DNA of 64,000 nucleotides from Phycisphaerales bacterium (lineage in GTDB: Bacteria; Planctomycetota; Phycisphaerae; Sedimentisphaerales; UBA12454), in NCBI GenBank assembly GCA_003142595.1, contig PLMU01000003.1:318501-382500 (forward strand). The letters are read 5' to 3'. Within the stretch, counting starts at the first letter, position 1; every line of letters starts with the position of its first letter. This document shows, in pieces, positions 1 through 7,842 of the stretch. The notes under the pieces are model-generated. The model made no database searches, was not told the DNA's origin, and saw only the letters and a program-made list of their open reading frames with translations. The position numbers and the translations under genes are program-made.

Positions 1-712
1 TAAACTGCGAGTCGCCGGTGACGGCGAATTTGCAGGCGTAGCCGGCAGCGACGCGTTCGGCGGCAATAGTATTTTCAGGATTTTCTTTAAAGCTATCAAT
101 GGCTACGGCTAAAAATTTGTCGTAATCTTTGTTGTTGAAGGCTACTCCTGCGACGGCTACTGATGTGAGATATTTAAGCAGGATATCATCCTTTGCCATC
201 GCGGGCGATAAATTTTTGCAGGAATTAAAGGCATCGAGGGCCTGGGCGTATTTTTCCTGATTAAGGAAGCTGATTCCCTGCTGAAAGTCGGGCATATCGT
301 GAATCCCTTTGCTTTCGAAGTTTTGCCGGGCGAAAGTTTTGATTGAAGATTGTATTTGGGAACAGGCCAGCATAAAACACATATTCCAGAAAGTGGCGAA
401 AATAATGAGGATAATAATTGCGATGAAAGCAATCTTGGCCCAATTTGGGAATGGGAGGCGTTTGAGAAAATCCCGGCACTGAGGGCAGACGGGCAGGCCG
501 GACATCGAGGGCAATGGCATTGAGCCGTAGTCTTTCCGGCAGTTGACGCAAATGGTGGGGTCGGCTTGTCGCTGGAATGAGCCGGCGGGGAGCTGTTTCT
601 GTTCGGAGGCGATTTTGTTTGCGCAGTCGATGCAGAAGACGGCGTCCCTGGACTTGAAGGTATCATTTATTGGGAATTGTCGGCCGCACTGGTTACAATT
701 AACAGTTTGCAT
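1..712 (-). CDS. Zinc-ribbon, single-pass membrane protein with TPR-like tail (3' end outside window)
   Basis: The frame is open from ATG at 712 to the left edge, so about 237 codons are visible and the C-terminus is missing. AAAGGAG lies 8 bases before the ATG. The N-terminus has two zinc-ribbon-like cysteine sets (C6/C9 with C27/C30, and C55/C58 with C76/C79). A hydrophobic segment follows at about residues 94-116. The rest is helical, with TPR-like phrases on accumulating and using items. Zinc ribbon plus one TM plus TPR suggests a membrane-anchored scaffold with a cytoplasmic N-terminus. No specific function can be given. Confidence 0.75.
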   Translation of the reverse strand, partial: MQTVNCNQCGRQFPINDTFKSRDAVFCIDCANKIASEQKQLPAGSFQRQADPTICVNCRKDYGSMPLPSMSGLPVCPQCRDFLKRLPFPNWAKIAFIAIIILIIFATFWNMCFMLACSQIQSSIKTFARQNFESKGIHDMPDFQQGISFLNQEKYAQALDAFNSCKNLSPAMAKDDILLKYLTSVAVAGVAFNNKDYDKFLAVAIDSFKENPENTIAAERVAAGYACKFAVTGDSQF

Positions 713-818
713 CAATCATCTCCTTTGACTAAAAACCCTGTTCGTGATTTTGCACGCCTCTGAGTATTGTTTACCACAAATAGGGCGGATTGTCATTATT
801 TTTTTGACGACGAATAAC

Positions 819-849
819 GAACCCTGCCAAGGTATTGGCAGGGCTAACC
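819..849 (+). repeat. GAACCC-stem-GGGCTAA dispersed hairpin repeat, copy 1
   Basis: A perfect 9-bp stem (CCCTGCCAA with TTGGCAGGG) and loop GGTA is bracketed by conserved GAA on the left and CTAACC on the right. The unit is virtually identical to the copy at 21353-21382, with identity running a few bases past both ends. Confidence 0.8.
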
Positions 850-864
850 ACGAACCAATTTAAC

Positions 865-894
865 GAACCCCGCCCACGGGTGGCGGGGCTAAAC
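865..894 (+). repeat. GAACCCC-stem-GGGGCTAA dispersed hairpin repeat, copy 2
   Basis: This lies 15 bases after copy 1 in the same orientation. The stem is CCCCGCC with GGCGGGG, again framed by GAA and CTAAACC. The stem sequence differs from copy 1 but both sides changed together, so the pairing is kept. Confidence 0.75.
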
Positions 895-931
895 CGAAAA
901 TTGTTGCGTTGTAGGGCGGGCGGATTTTATT

Positions 932-960
932 TTGTGTTTACAAGGAAGCAGAGATATAAT
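932..960 (+). promoter_or_regulatory. Putative sigma-70 promoter of the small secreted protein
   Basis: A perfect TATAAT sits at 955-960, with TTGTGT at 932-937 and a 17-base spacer. The predicted start is near 967. The 60-base leader holds the palindrome CCTGCCGGCAGG before the ATG at 1029. Confidence 0.5.
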
Positions 961-1028
961 ATCACCTCGCGGCAGAATGTGTAGTCCTGCCGGCAGGGAA
1001 GTTTAAAAACTGGATAAGGAAAAATACA

Positions 1029-1370
1029 ATGGTAAAGAAACTAATGAAGGTCGCAGGAATATTCGTAATGGTATGCTTGCTGATGAACTCAACGGCGTTT
1101 GGTAAGGCAAAAGCGACAAAAGCTACTGAAATCAAAGTGAAAGGGACGGTAAACGTTGTAAAAGAGGCCAAAAAGATTACTTCAGTAACGCTCACGACGA
1201 AAGATGCAACTTATAACGTCGTACTCGATGCCACAGGCATGAAAATCGGAAAAACTGAAGCAGATAAAAAAATCAAGGCCACTGGAGTAGTAAGCCAAAA
1301 AGACGACCAAAAATGGATAGAGGTCAAGACGTTTGAGGCTGTTAAAGAAAAACATAAAAAAGGCAAATAA
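1029..1370 (+). CDS. Small secreted hypothetical protein
   Basis: This 113-residue protein starts with a clear signal peptide (basic MVKK, hydrophobic core, probable cleavage after the AFGKA region near residue 27). The mature part is about 85 residues, very rich in lysine, and alternates short beta-like segments with turns. It may be a small beta-barrel such as an OB-like fold, but this is only suggested by the pattern. The start is supported by ATAAGGA 8 bases upstream and by the upstream TATAAT. No family is recognised. It stands alone between two clusters of hairpin repeats. Confidence 0.65.
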   Translation: MVKKLMKVAGIFVMVCLLMNSTAFGKAKATKATEIKVKGTVNVVKEAKKITSVTLTTKDATYNVVLDATGMKIGKTEADKKIKATGVVSQKDDQKWIEVKTFEAVKEKHKKGK

Positions 1371-1408
1371 AGAAGAATTTCAAATTTGAAATCTCAGATT
1401 TTAGAAAC

Positions 1409-1462
1409 GAACCCCGTCATCATCTCCGCCTGCGGCGGACATAAGATGACGGGGCTAAACCA
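1409..1462 (+). repeat. GAACCCC-stem-GGGGCTAA dispersed hairpin repeat, copy 3, with nested hairpin
   Basis: The outer stem is a perfect 10 bp (CCCCGTCATC with GATGACGGGG). Its loop contains a second perfect hairpin, TCCGCC-TGC-GGCGGA, which matches another small palindrome family seen near 28.6 kb. It looks like one element nested in another. Confidence 0.75.
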
Positions 1463-1569
1463 AGAATTGTTGTGTTGTGAATGATTGGGGCGCAAACCCC
1501 GCACCAATTTATTATACCGTAGGGATAATAGAAGAAATTGAATATCAAATTAGTGCGGGACAAGCGGAC

Positions 1570-1596
1570 GAACCCCCTGGCAGGCAAGGGGGCTAA
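1570..1596 (+). repeat. GAACCCC-stem-GGGGCTAA dispersed hairpin repeat, copy 4
   Basis: Stem CCCCCT with AGGGGG, framed by GAA and GCTAAGG. It ends 10 bases from the stop codon of the minus-strand gene at 1607 and could act in its 3' end. Confidence 0.65.
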
Positions 1597-1606
1597 GGGA
1601 CGGAGA

Positions 1607-2155
1607 CTATAATTGCCAGCCGTTGGGATAGTTGATATTGGTTCGCTCGATATGGAATTTTCTGGAGAGTGAATTTATCAATTCCTCAGTTCGGCTTACC
1701 TGATAATCCGAAGCGGGGGTTTTTCTTTCGCCTATCACGCAGATGCGGATAGTTTTGCTGCTGCCATACCAGGTTGTGCCGGGCAGGGCCGACCATTGAT
1801 TGAGCCATTTTTCAGTGGTTTGTATCTGGCCGTCAAGTGCGCCGAGGCTGTTGCAGATGAGGAAATGGAAATTAAGGTCTTCGGAACTTGAAAGGCCGGC
1901 CAAAGATGCGAGCTGAGCAAGGTCGCCGCCTTTTGTATTGCTGTAGAAAACTTCAATCCTGTTCCACCTGTCGGTCGATACGGCCTGGCGGGTCTCGGTA
2001 ACAGAAGAAATCGAACCAAGGGAAGAGTAACTTGCGAGGCTGAAGGCACCTGCGGAAATGGACTGGCTGTCCAAAGCCATCAGAAGGGCTGCTCCCAATG
2101 TCATTGAAACGACAAGACCTATTAAAATTTTAGCTTCGCGAGGTTGAGCCGACAT
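1607..2155 (-). CDS. Membrane-anchored degenerate amidase_2/PGRP-like protein
   Basis: The 182-residue protein has an N-terminal membrane anchor (about residues 10-28). The rest follows the layout of N-acetylmuramoyl-alanine amidases of the AmpD/PGRP fold: an opening W64-x-R-I strand, FHFLI at 96-100 followed by a DG turn (matching YHFII-RDG in the family), W117, and RICVIG at 137-142 (matching IGICLVG). The family's first zinc ligand (usually HHS) is here FYS, and the C-terminal His/Cys ligands are absent. It is therefore probably a non-catalytic glycan- or peptide-binding relative. Assignment is by motif order only. Confidence 0.55.
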   Translation of the reverse strand: MSAQPREAKILIGLVVSMTLGAALLMALDSQSISAGAFSLASYSSLGSISSVTETRQAVSTDRWNRIEVFYSNTKGGDLAQLASLAGLSSSEDLNFHFLICNSLGALDGQIQTTEKWLNQWSALPGTTWYGSSKTIRICVIGERKTPASDYQVSRTEELINSLSRKFHIERTNINYPNGWQL

Positions 2156-2515
2156 GTTTTCAATCCATTAAAAATCTTTTAGGACCTTCCTTCCCCTAAG
2201 GGGTTATTGGCTACACCGCCAATATAAATGCTATCGACAGATTGGTAAAGTTTTTATAAGAAAAATTGTGAGAATTTTGCAAGATTTTCAATTAATTTTT
2301 GAAGAAGTGCTTTCGGATTGTCTTGTATGAGCAAGAGGCTTGAATATCAGGGGTTATAGCCGAAAAGGCGACAAGATAAGAATTGCAAAAAAAGAAAATT
2401 TTGATGAGTTTTAGCGGCTGGGAGGCGAAAGAGGCGGCAACGTCCTGAAAATCTTGGTTTTTAGAGGCTTTTTACTAACTATTTTCCTGTTAGTTTCGGT
2501 CTCGCAGAGTCCTGA
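2156..2515. other. Intergenic region, no gene seen
   Basis: Two short hairpins occur at 2193-2222 (CCCC-TAA-GGGG and TTGGC-N6-GCCAA) just upstream of the amidase-like gene on its strand. The remainder is AT-rich without an ORF or a convincing promoter. Confidence 0.4.
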
Positions 2516-3322
2516 TTAGTCATTAATCCTGCCGCAAGTGATAACGCAAAGTCTGATAACAGGTTTTGGGACATCGGAACAAAACGTTAACAGGCCCGCA
2601 ATGGACGAGCCGTCCCTGGGGAAATTATCTATATCAGGAGCGATATAGACGAACTGGCCGGGCCGAAGAGAGACATTAATCGCGGCAGAATCGAAAATAA
2701 ATTCGCCGGCAGGGGTTTTTTGTTCCTTTAGCGTTTTATCGGAGGATGAACCGGCGTCTGCGCGGGATAAATAAACCGGCTTGATGCTAAGATTGCAGGT
2801 TTGCCTAAGGATAGTGGGAGCGGCATTTAGCCGAAGCGAGATATCTCCAGGCGGCAGACCGATTCCCGCTAAGGCGTTGCTGTCTGAATGATAGCTGGCA
2901 AATACCGGCTCGGACTGCTGGGCGATTAAAACATCTTCATCCGTGTTAAAGTTGATATAAACTGTGGAACGTTTTGTTATGGTCGACTTAGCCTGGGTTA
3001 AAATCTGAGCTAATCTTGCCCAGGTATCACTATCGCCACCGCCGCAGATGAAGCCGTTGGCGGCAAAACTGGCGACGTCACCGTATTTGATAGTAAAATC
3101 ATTCGCTTTGCCCAGGCCATCGAGTGCCGCAGGATAGTTTTCCTTGTCAAACTGGAATACATAGATATACAGGCCGATGGAAGGAGTATTGCTGTCGCCA
3201 GCGGGATTTTGCGGCATAAGATCCTGGAGCCGGGTTTTGTCCGATGGTTTTTGATTTTGATAGCAGCCCGGCAGCAATATTGAAAGAAACAGCAGAACAC
3301 AACAATATGGCAGAATTCTCAT
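2516..3322 (-). CDS. Hypothetical lipoprotein
   Basis: This 268-residue protein starts with a type II signal peptide ending in the lipobox LPGC (Cys20). The mature part is mostly predicted beta structure: an IYVFQFD strand near 53-59, a glycine-rich stretch, and a C-terminal half with phrases like RPGQFVYIAPD. Several cysteines occur late in the chain. No domain is recognised. It lies on the same strand as the amidase-like gene and the PilZ gene, so all three might form a loose envelope-related group. Confidence 0.6.
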   Translation of the reverse strand: MRILPYCCVLLFLSILLPGCYQNQKPSDKTRLQDLMPQNPAGDSNTPSIGLYIYVFQFDKENYPAALDGLGKANDFTIKYGDVASFAANGFICGGGDSDTWARLAQILTQAKSTITKRSTVYINFNTDEDVLIAQQSEPVFASYHSDSNALAGIGLPPGDISLRLNAAPTILRQTCNLSIKPVYLSRADAGSSSDKTLKEQKTPAGEFIFDSAAINVSLRPGQFVYIAPDIDNFPRDGSSIAGLLTFCSDVPKPVIRLCVITCGRIND

Positions 3323-3349
3323 ATGTTCCGCATAGTAATGCAGACGCGG

Positions 3350-3703
3350 TTAAATGTCAAACTGCGGACGGGAACAGAACTGGAAGGCTATTAGTTTTCT
3401 GATGGCTTTGCGGTCTGGCGGGGGCTCGATAATTCTGACGACTTTTGCGTAAGCGGAAACTTTGCCGCCAATCTGGTCGGCTCTGTCGACGGCAGGCACG
3501 TCCAACTCGATATTGAAAAGGTCGCCGGCGTCAGCAAAATCGTTTTGGCCGCTCTCCACAAGAAGACCATCGGGACTGATGTTTACACTATTGCCCACAA
3601 AAGCGTGGTCGTGCACTGTTCCAACTTTGCGACATAGTATCCCCATCCTGACAAGCAGGCGCCTGTGCTTTCGTCTATCGTTTTCTCCTCCCATTGCTTC
3701 CAT
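3350..3703 (-). CDS. PilZ-domain protein
   Basis: The 117-residue protein carries both parts of the PilZ c-di-GMP signature: an arginine-rich RRKHRR segment near residues 10-15 and NISPDG near 42-47 (family pattern D/N-x-S-x-x-G). Length fits a single-domain PilZ adaptor. Such proteins bind c-di-GMP and modulate motility, secretion or polysaccharide synthesis. No partner gene is adjacent. The start has only a weak AAGG upstream; MGG three codons in is a possible alternative. Confidence 0.75.
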   Translation of the reverse strand: MEAMGGENDRRKHRRLLVRMGILCRKVGTVHDHAFVGNSVNISPDGLLVESGQNDFADAGDLFNIELDVPAVDRADQIGGKVSAYAKVVRIIEPPPDRKAIRKLIAFQFCSRPQFDI

Positions 3704-4075
3704 GCCTTAAAATGAGCTAATAAAATATTAACAACATCGCCATTATAGGACTGATGCAAATGATATACCAAAGGCATCATCTCTAAAACAGCCCATTTTA
3801 TCATACTTAAGTATAGTAAATAGATATGGTTATGTTACATTTGAAGTAAATTTAAAATTTGCAAAGATGTAAAATTAGCAAATGTTGTTTATAAAAGGCA
3901 ACAAAAACAAGTTTATGATAAAGATAATTAACATCTTTTAATTCTGGATAAAATGTTAATATTGCATCAAAAAAACTTATAACATATTTTAAATAAAGAG
4001 ATTATATCTAAAAAATGGTATGAATTAATGATGTGTTAATAATGAATTGTTGTTGTTTTTTTGCAACATCGGAGC
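3704..4075. other. AT-rich intergenic region between PilZ and kinase genes
   Basis: About 370 bases of very AT-rich sequence without a supported ORF. A small hairpin (TGTTG with CAACA) occurs near 4050-4067, just upstream of the kinase promoter. Nothing else stands out. Confidence 0.4.
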
Positions 4076-4104
4076 TTGACAGGGACATTGAGGTTTTTTA
4101 TAAT
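4076..4104 (+). promoter_or_regulatory. Perfect consensus sigma-70 promoter for the kinase-regulator operon
   Basis: TTGACA at 4076-4081 and TATAAT at 4099-4104 are separated by exactly 17 bases. The predicted start is position 4111, one base before the ATG at 4112, implying a leaderless mRNA. Confidence 0.75.
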
Positions 4105-4111
4105 ACTAATT

Positions 4112-5206
4112 ATGCCCAATACCGGTCGCCAAAACATTTCCATCAAAAAAGGGATAGAAGAAGATTTTACTCCTGCGGTTTTTCAGTCGCTGCCTGTCGG
4201 GGTAGTCGTTTTTGATAAAGAGCTGAAGATAATAAGCGCAAATTCGAGAGCATTTTCACTTGTGGAAGTTAAAGCGACGGCTGATGCGACTCTGGCGACG
4301 GGAACAAATGAGAAAATCTGGGGGAACTGGCAAAAAGCACTTCTTGAAGTTATAGAAACCGGCAAAATCAACCGATTTGATAATGTCAGTTACCGCATGG
4401 GAGAAAAACTGCCGGTTTTGCAGATAACTTTGGCGCCGCTGACGGACGGAGAAAAAGGAAACGTCCGGGGCGGACTGCTTCTGCTTGAGGATATAACCGA
4501 AAAGGCAAATATTCAAAAACAGATGGCGACTACGGAACGATTTGCCGCGATGGGGAAACTTGCCAGCAAGGTGGCGCATGAACTTAATAATCCGATAGAC
4601 GGAATAATGCGATATATTAACCTGGCAAAGAGAACTATCAACGAAGCACAACTGCCGAAGCCGGTAGAGTATCTCGAACACGCCAGCGACGGCCTTAAAA
4701 GAATGGTTCAGATTATTACTGAACTGCTGGAATTTTCGCGAAGCAGATATTCGGCGATTGAAGATGCGCCAATAGATAAAATTATCGACGAAGCAGTCAA
4801 GTTTATTGAGCCGAGCGCTAAAGCGGTGGGAGTAGAAATCGAACGCAAATACCCATCGTCTTTGCCGAAAGCAAAAAGCGGAAATCTGTTTCAGGTATTC
4901 TGCAACCTGCTTAAAAACTCAGTTGAGGCAATGCCTGACGGCGGAAAGATAACGATAAACTGTAGTATATCTGATAATAACATTGCGGTAATACAGTTTC
5001 GCGATACCGGTCAGGGCTTTGACCCGGCCAGCAGAGATACAATATTTGAGCCTTTCTTTACTACGAAAACCGGCAAAGGCACAGGGCTTGGACTTGCCAT
5101 CTGCAGGGACATAATTGAAAAGTATGGTGGGAAAATTACCGCCCAAAATGCTCCGGACGGCGGCGGTAGCATCTTTACGGTATATCTGCCGTTGAGTGAA
5201 CGATAA
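4112..5206 (+). CDS. Cytoplasmic PAS-domain sensor histidine kinase (NtrB-like)
   Basis: 364 residues, no membrane segment. A PAS domain spans about 20-130, the dimerisation/phosphoacceptor region carries H156 in KVAHELNNP, and the ATPase domain shows the N box (NLLKNSVEAM), G1 (DTGQGF), F box (FEPFF) and G2 (GTGLGLAIC). It should autophosphorylate and pass phosphate to the adjacent response regulator. A TTG 17 codons earlier is in frame but lies upstream of the promoter -35 box, so ATG 4112 is preferred. The signal read by PAS cannot be inferred. Confidence 0.92.
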   Translation: MPNTGRQNISIKKGIEEDFTPAVFQSLPVGVVVFDKELKIISANSRAFSLVEVKATADATLATGTNEKIWGNWQKALLEVIETGKINRFDNVSYRMGEKLPVLQITLAPLTDGEKGNVRGGLLLLEDITEKANIQKQMATTERFAAMGKLASKVAHELNNPIDGIMRYINLAKRTINEAQLPKPVEYLEHASDGLKRMVQIITELLEFSRSRYSAIEDAPIDKIIDEAVKFIEPSAKAVGVEIERKYPSSLPKAKSGNLFQVFCNLLKNSVEAMPDGGKITINCSISDNNIAVIQFRDTGQGFDPASRDTIFEPFFTTKTGKGTGLGLAICRDIIEKYGGKITAQNAPDGGGSIFTVYLPLSER

Positions 5207-5232
5207 AATACATTTTCGGAAACTGAAATTAT

Positions 5233-6621
5233 ATGAAACAAAGCAATATTTTAGTAGTTGACGACGATAGAATAATACTCGATTCGCTGTGCGAATTTCT
5301 CAAACTCGAAGGATACAGTACCGTCGGTGCCGAATCGTATAAACAGGCGTTAAATTATATTCAAAGACAAAAATTTTCTCTTGTTATAACGGATGTCAAT
5401 CTGCCGGACGGGGGCGGTTTCGAACTGCTTAATATAATCAAAAAGAATCATCCGCAGACAGTTGTAATTATTATTACCGGATACGGAACAATTGAAAGCG
5501 CGGTCGAAGCGATAAAAGTCGGCGCGTATGATTATCTTACCAAGCCGATTGTTGACGACGAACTGCGGCTTACGATTGAACGAGCATTAAAACAGCAATC
5601 GCTTATCAGCGAAAACGCAAATCTCAAAAGTCAGCTTGAAAACAAATTCAGCCTTGAAAATATTATCAGTCAGGATTACAAAATGTCCAAGATTTTCGAC
5701 CTTGTCGAAGCGGTCGCCGACAGCAGAGCTAATATCCTTATGACCGGCGCCAGCGGCACAGGAAAAACGATGCTGGCAAGGGCGATTCATTACCGTTCAG
5801 GCAGGAAAGACAAGCCTTTTGTCGAGGTAAGCTGCGGAGCGCTGCCGGAAACGCTGCTCGAAAGCGAATTGTTTGGGCATGTCAGAGGCTCATTTACGGG
5901 CGCAATCAGCGATAAGCAGGGAAAATTTCTGGCAGCCGACGGCGGAACTATTTTTCTCGATGAAATCTCAAGCGCATCGCCGGGGCTGCAGGTAAAACTC
6001 CTGCGAGTTATCCAGGAAAGGCAGTTCGAACCTGTCGGCAGCAATAAAACCATTTCCGTAGATACGCGCGTGATTGTCGCTTCGAACAAAGATATGATTG
6101 AAGAGGTAAAATCCGGCAGATTCAGAGAAGATTTATATTACAGACTCAATGTGATAACGATAAATCTTCCTGCGCTAAACGAAAGACCGGCCGATATTCC
6201 GCTGCTCGCAAGGCATTTTGTGAAAAATTTCTGCCTGTCGCACGGCCGCGCAAAACTTGAGATTACCGACCGGGCGATGGATGCACTGCAAAGATATAAC
6301 TGGCCGGGCAATATACGCGAACTTGAAAACGTGCTGGAAAGAGCGGTCCTGCTGAGCAAAACAGACTATATCACGCTTGAAGATTTGCCTGTCAATATAA
6401 CTTCTCATACGCCGCGGCAGGAGCCGACAGATTTTAATAAAATAAGCCTTAAAACCGCGATAGCCGAGCCGGAGAAGAATATTATCAGGGTCGCGCTTGA
6501 GACAAACAACTGGAATCGGCAGCTCACCGCGCAGGCTCTGAAAATCAATAGAACCACGCTTTATAAGAAAATGAAAAAATACGGGCTGGAGGACGAAGCT
6601 GAAAGGCTCGGAATAAGATAA
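5233..6621 (+). CDS. NtrC-family sigma-54-dependent response regulator
   Basis: 462 residues in the order receiver, AAA+, Fis-type HTH. The receiver has D10-D11-D12, phosphoacceptor D54, T82 and K104. The AAA+ domain has Walker A at 172-179 (GASGTGKT), Walker B (GGTIFLDE) and a sigma-54 contact loop at 219-224 that reads GSFTGA rather than GAFTGA. The C-terminus has a Fis-like helix-turn-helix ([21 protein letters not shown]). It starts 26 bases after the kinase, as a two-gene operon. Targets are unknown; a sigma-54 promoter search would identify them. Confidence 0.93.
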   Translation: MKQSNILVVDDDRIILDSLCEFLKLEGYSTVGAESYKQALNYIQRQKFSLVITDVNLPDGGGFELLNIIKKNHPQTVVIIITGYGTIESAVEAIKVGAYDYLTKPIVDDELRLTIERALKQQSLISENANLKSQLENKFSLENIISQDYKMSKIFDLVEAVADSRANILMTGASGTGKTMLARAIHYRSGRKDKPFVEVSCGALPETLLESELFGHVRGSFTGAISDKQGKFLAADGGTIFLDEISSASPGLQVKLLRVIQERQFEPVGSNKTISVDTRVIVASNKDMIEEVKSGRFREDLYYRLNVITINLPALNERPADIPLLARHFVKNFCLSHGRAKLEITDRAMDALQRYNWPGNIRELENVLERAVLLSKTDYITLEDLPVNITSHTPRQEPTDFNKISLKTAIAEPEKNIIRVALETNNWNRQLTAQALKINRTTLYKKMKKYGLEDEAERLGIR

Positions 6622-6623
6622 TA

Positions 6624-6656
6624 AGTGAAAAGTTAAAAGTGAATAGTGAAAAGTGG
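6624..6656 (+). repeat. AGTGAAAAGT-rich repeat, left flank of four-helix-bundle gene
   Basis: Units of AGTGAAAAGT and close variants occupy the space between the response regulator stop and the next gene. Their reverse complement occurs right after that gene at 7021-7053. Confidence 0.6.
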
Positions 6657-6672
6657 AATTTTTCGTTTAATT

Positions 6673-7020
6673 ATGAAAGAGTCGATACTAAGAGATAAAA
6701 GTTATAAGTTTGCAATCCGGATTGTAAAGTTATCGCAATATTTGCAATCTGAGAAAAAAGACTTTGTATTGAGTAAACAAATTCTGCGAAGCGGAACGGC
6801 AATAGGCGCTTTAATCAGAGAGGCTGAATTTGGACAAAGCAAAGCAGACTTTGCAAATAAAATGAGTGTCGGTCTAAAAGAAGCAAACGAAACCGATTAC
6901 TGGCTTTTATTATTAAAAGATACGAAATTTATCAATAGTAAATTATTTGAAAGCATGCAGGCAGATTGCAAAGAGCTAATCGCAATGTTGGTGGCAACTG
7001 TTAAAACAAGCAAAAAATAA
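6673..7020 (+). CDS. Four-helix-bundle (S23/IVS-type) protein
   Basis: A 115-residue all-helical protein of the family first found encoded in 23S rRNA intervening sequences. Characteristic features are the YKFAIRIVKL first helix, the QILRSGTAIGALIREAE segment and NETDYWLLLLKD near the C-terminus. The family is basic and linked to RNA or to diversity-generating retroelements (Avd), but free-standing copies have no settled role. ATG 6673 matches the usual family start; a GTG 9 codons earlier is within the flanking repeat. The gene is enclosed by inverted simple repeats, which suggests a mobile module. Confidence 0.85.
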   Translation: MKESILRDKSYKFAIRIVKLSQYLQSEKKDFVLSKQILRSGTAIGALIREAEFGQSKADFANKMSVGLKEANETDYWLLLLKDTKFINSKLFESMQADCKELIAMLVATVKTSKK

Positions 7021-7053
7021 ACTTTTCACTTTTAGTTTTTCACTTTTCACTAT
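7021..7053 (+). repeat. ACTTTTCACT-rich repeat, right flank of four-helix-bundle gene
   Basis: This is the reverse complement of the AGTGAAAAGT units at 6624-6656. It begins immediately after the stop codon and runs to the purQ stop codon. The two flanks could pair in RNA and bring the ends of the module together. Confidence 0.6.
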
Positions 7054-7835
7054 ATAAAGTTTTGTTTTACGTATTTGACGGCGTTGTCAAAGATTGTTCT
7101 GCCGTCGGCGCGGGATTTATCTTTTAATCTTGTCCAGTGCGGATGCTGAGTAAATCTTATATATCTTTCCGGGTGCGGCATAAGCCCTAAAACTCTGCCG
7201 GTCGAATCACACAAACCGGCGATTGCATCAGTCGAACCATTGGGATTTATCGGGAACGGGCCGGGATTTCCATTTTCATCGACATATCTGAACGCGACCC
7301 GGTCGTCTGCTTTGATTTTTTCAAACACATCATTATTTTCAAATAGAATTTTCCCCTCGCCGTGTGCTACCGGAAGATAAATTCTTCTGTCCGGGTCAAT
7401 GAATATACATTTTTTACTCGAAGGCGCCAGATATACCCATCTGTCCTCGTATCTGCCACTGTCGTTGTTGGTGATTGTAATCTGCTGTTTGCCGGTTGGT
7501 TCGATTTTGCCGAGAAGGCCTGTTTTGATAAGCACCTGAAAGCCGTTGCAGATACCGAGAACAATTTTGCCTTCTTCAACAAAGGCATTAAGCCTGTCTG
7601 AAAAATGATGAATAATCTGGTTTGCGAGTATTTTGCCGGCAGCGACGTCGTCGCCATAACTGAAACCACCTGGGATAACGAGGATTTGAAATTCATCGAG
7701 CAAATCAGGATTTTCGATAATCCTGTTCACGTGCAATCTCTGCGCCGCTGCGCCGGAAAGCTCAAGTGCATGCTGCGTTTCAAGGTCGCAATTAATTCCT
7801 GCCGCTCTTATTACTAATGCATTTACCTGCGTCAT
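7050..7835 (-). CDS. purQ: Phosphoribosylformylglycinamidine synthase, glutaminase subunit PurQ
   Basis: 261 residues of class I glutamine amidotransferase. The nucleophile C96 sits in GICNGFQ, the GGFSYGDD oxyanion region is at 56-63, and the His-Glu pair is in PHPERY near the C-terminus. It releases ammonia from glutamine for PurL in step four of purine synthesis. The length (about 30 residues above the short PurQ form) is typical of versions working with larger PurL. It starts 7 bases after purL and is the last gene of the tyrA-purL-purQ operon. Confidence 0.96.
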   Translation of the reverse strand: MTQVNALVIRAAGINCDLETQHALELSGAAAQRLHVNRIIENPDLLDEFQILVIPGGFSYGDDVAAGKILANQIIHHFSDRLNAFVEEGKIVLGICNGFQVLIKTGLLGKIEPTGKQQITITNNDSGRYEDRWVYLAPSSKKCIFIDPDRRIYLPVAHGEGKILFENNDVFEKIKADDRVAFRYVDENGNPGPFPINPNGSTDAIAGLCDSTGRVLGLMPHPERYIRFTQHPHWTRLKDKSRADGRTIFDNAVKYVKQNFI

Positions 7836-7842
7836 ATGTTTA

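Noticed and set aside
819-1596. CRISPR-like array
   Set aside because: Units are palindromic, irregularly spaced, vary in their stems and occur singly elsewhere; there are no cas genes.
4061-4111. Upstream TTG start for the histidine kinase
   Set aside because: It lies before the -35 box of the perfect promoter and adds residues unlike a PAS N-terminus.
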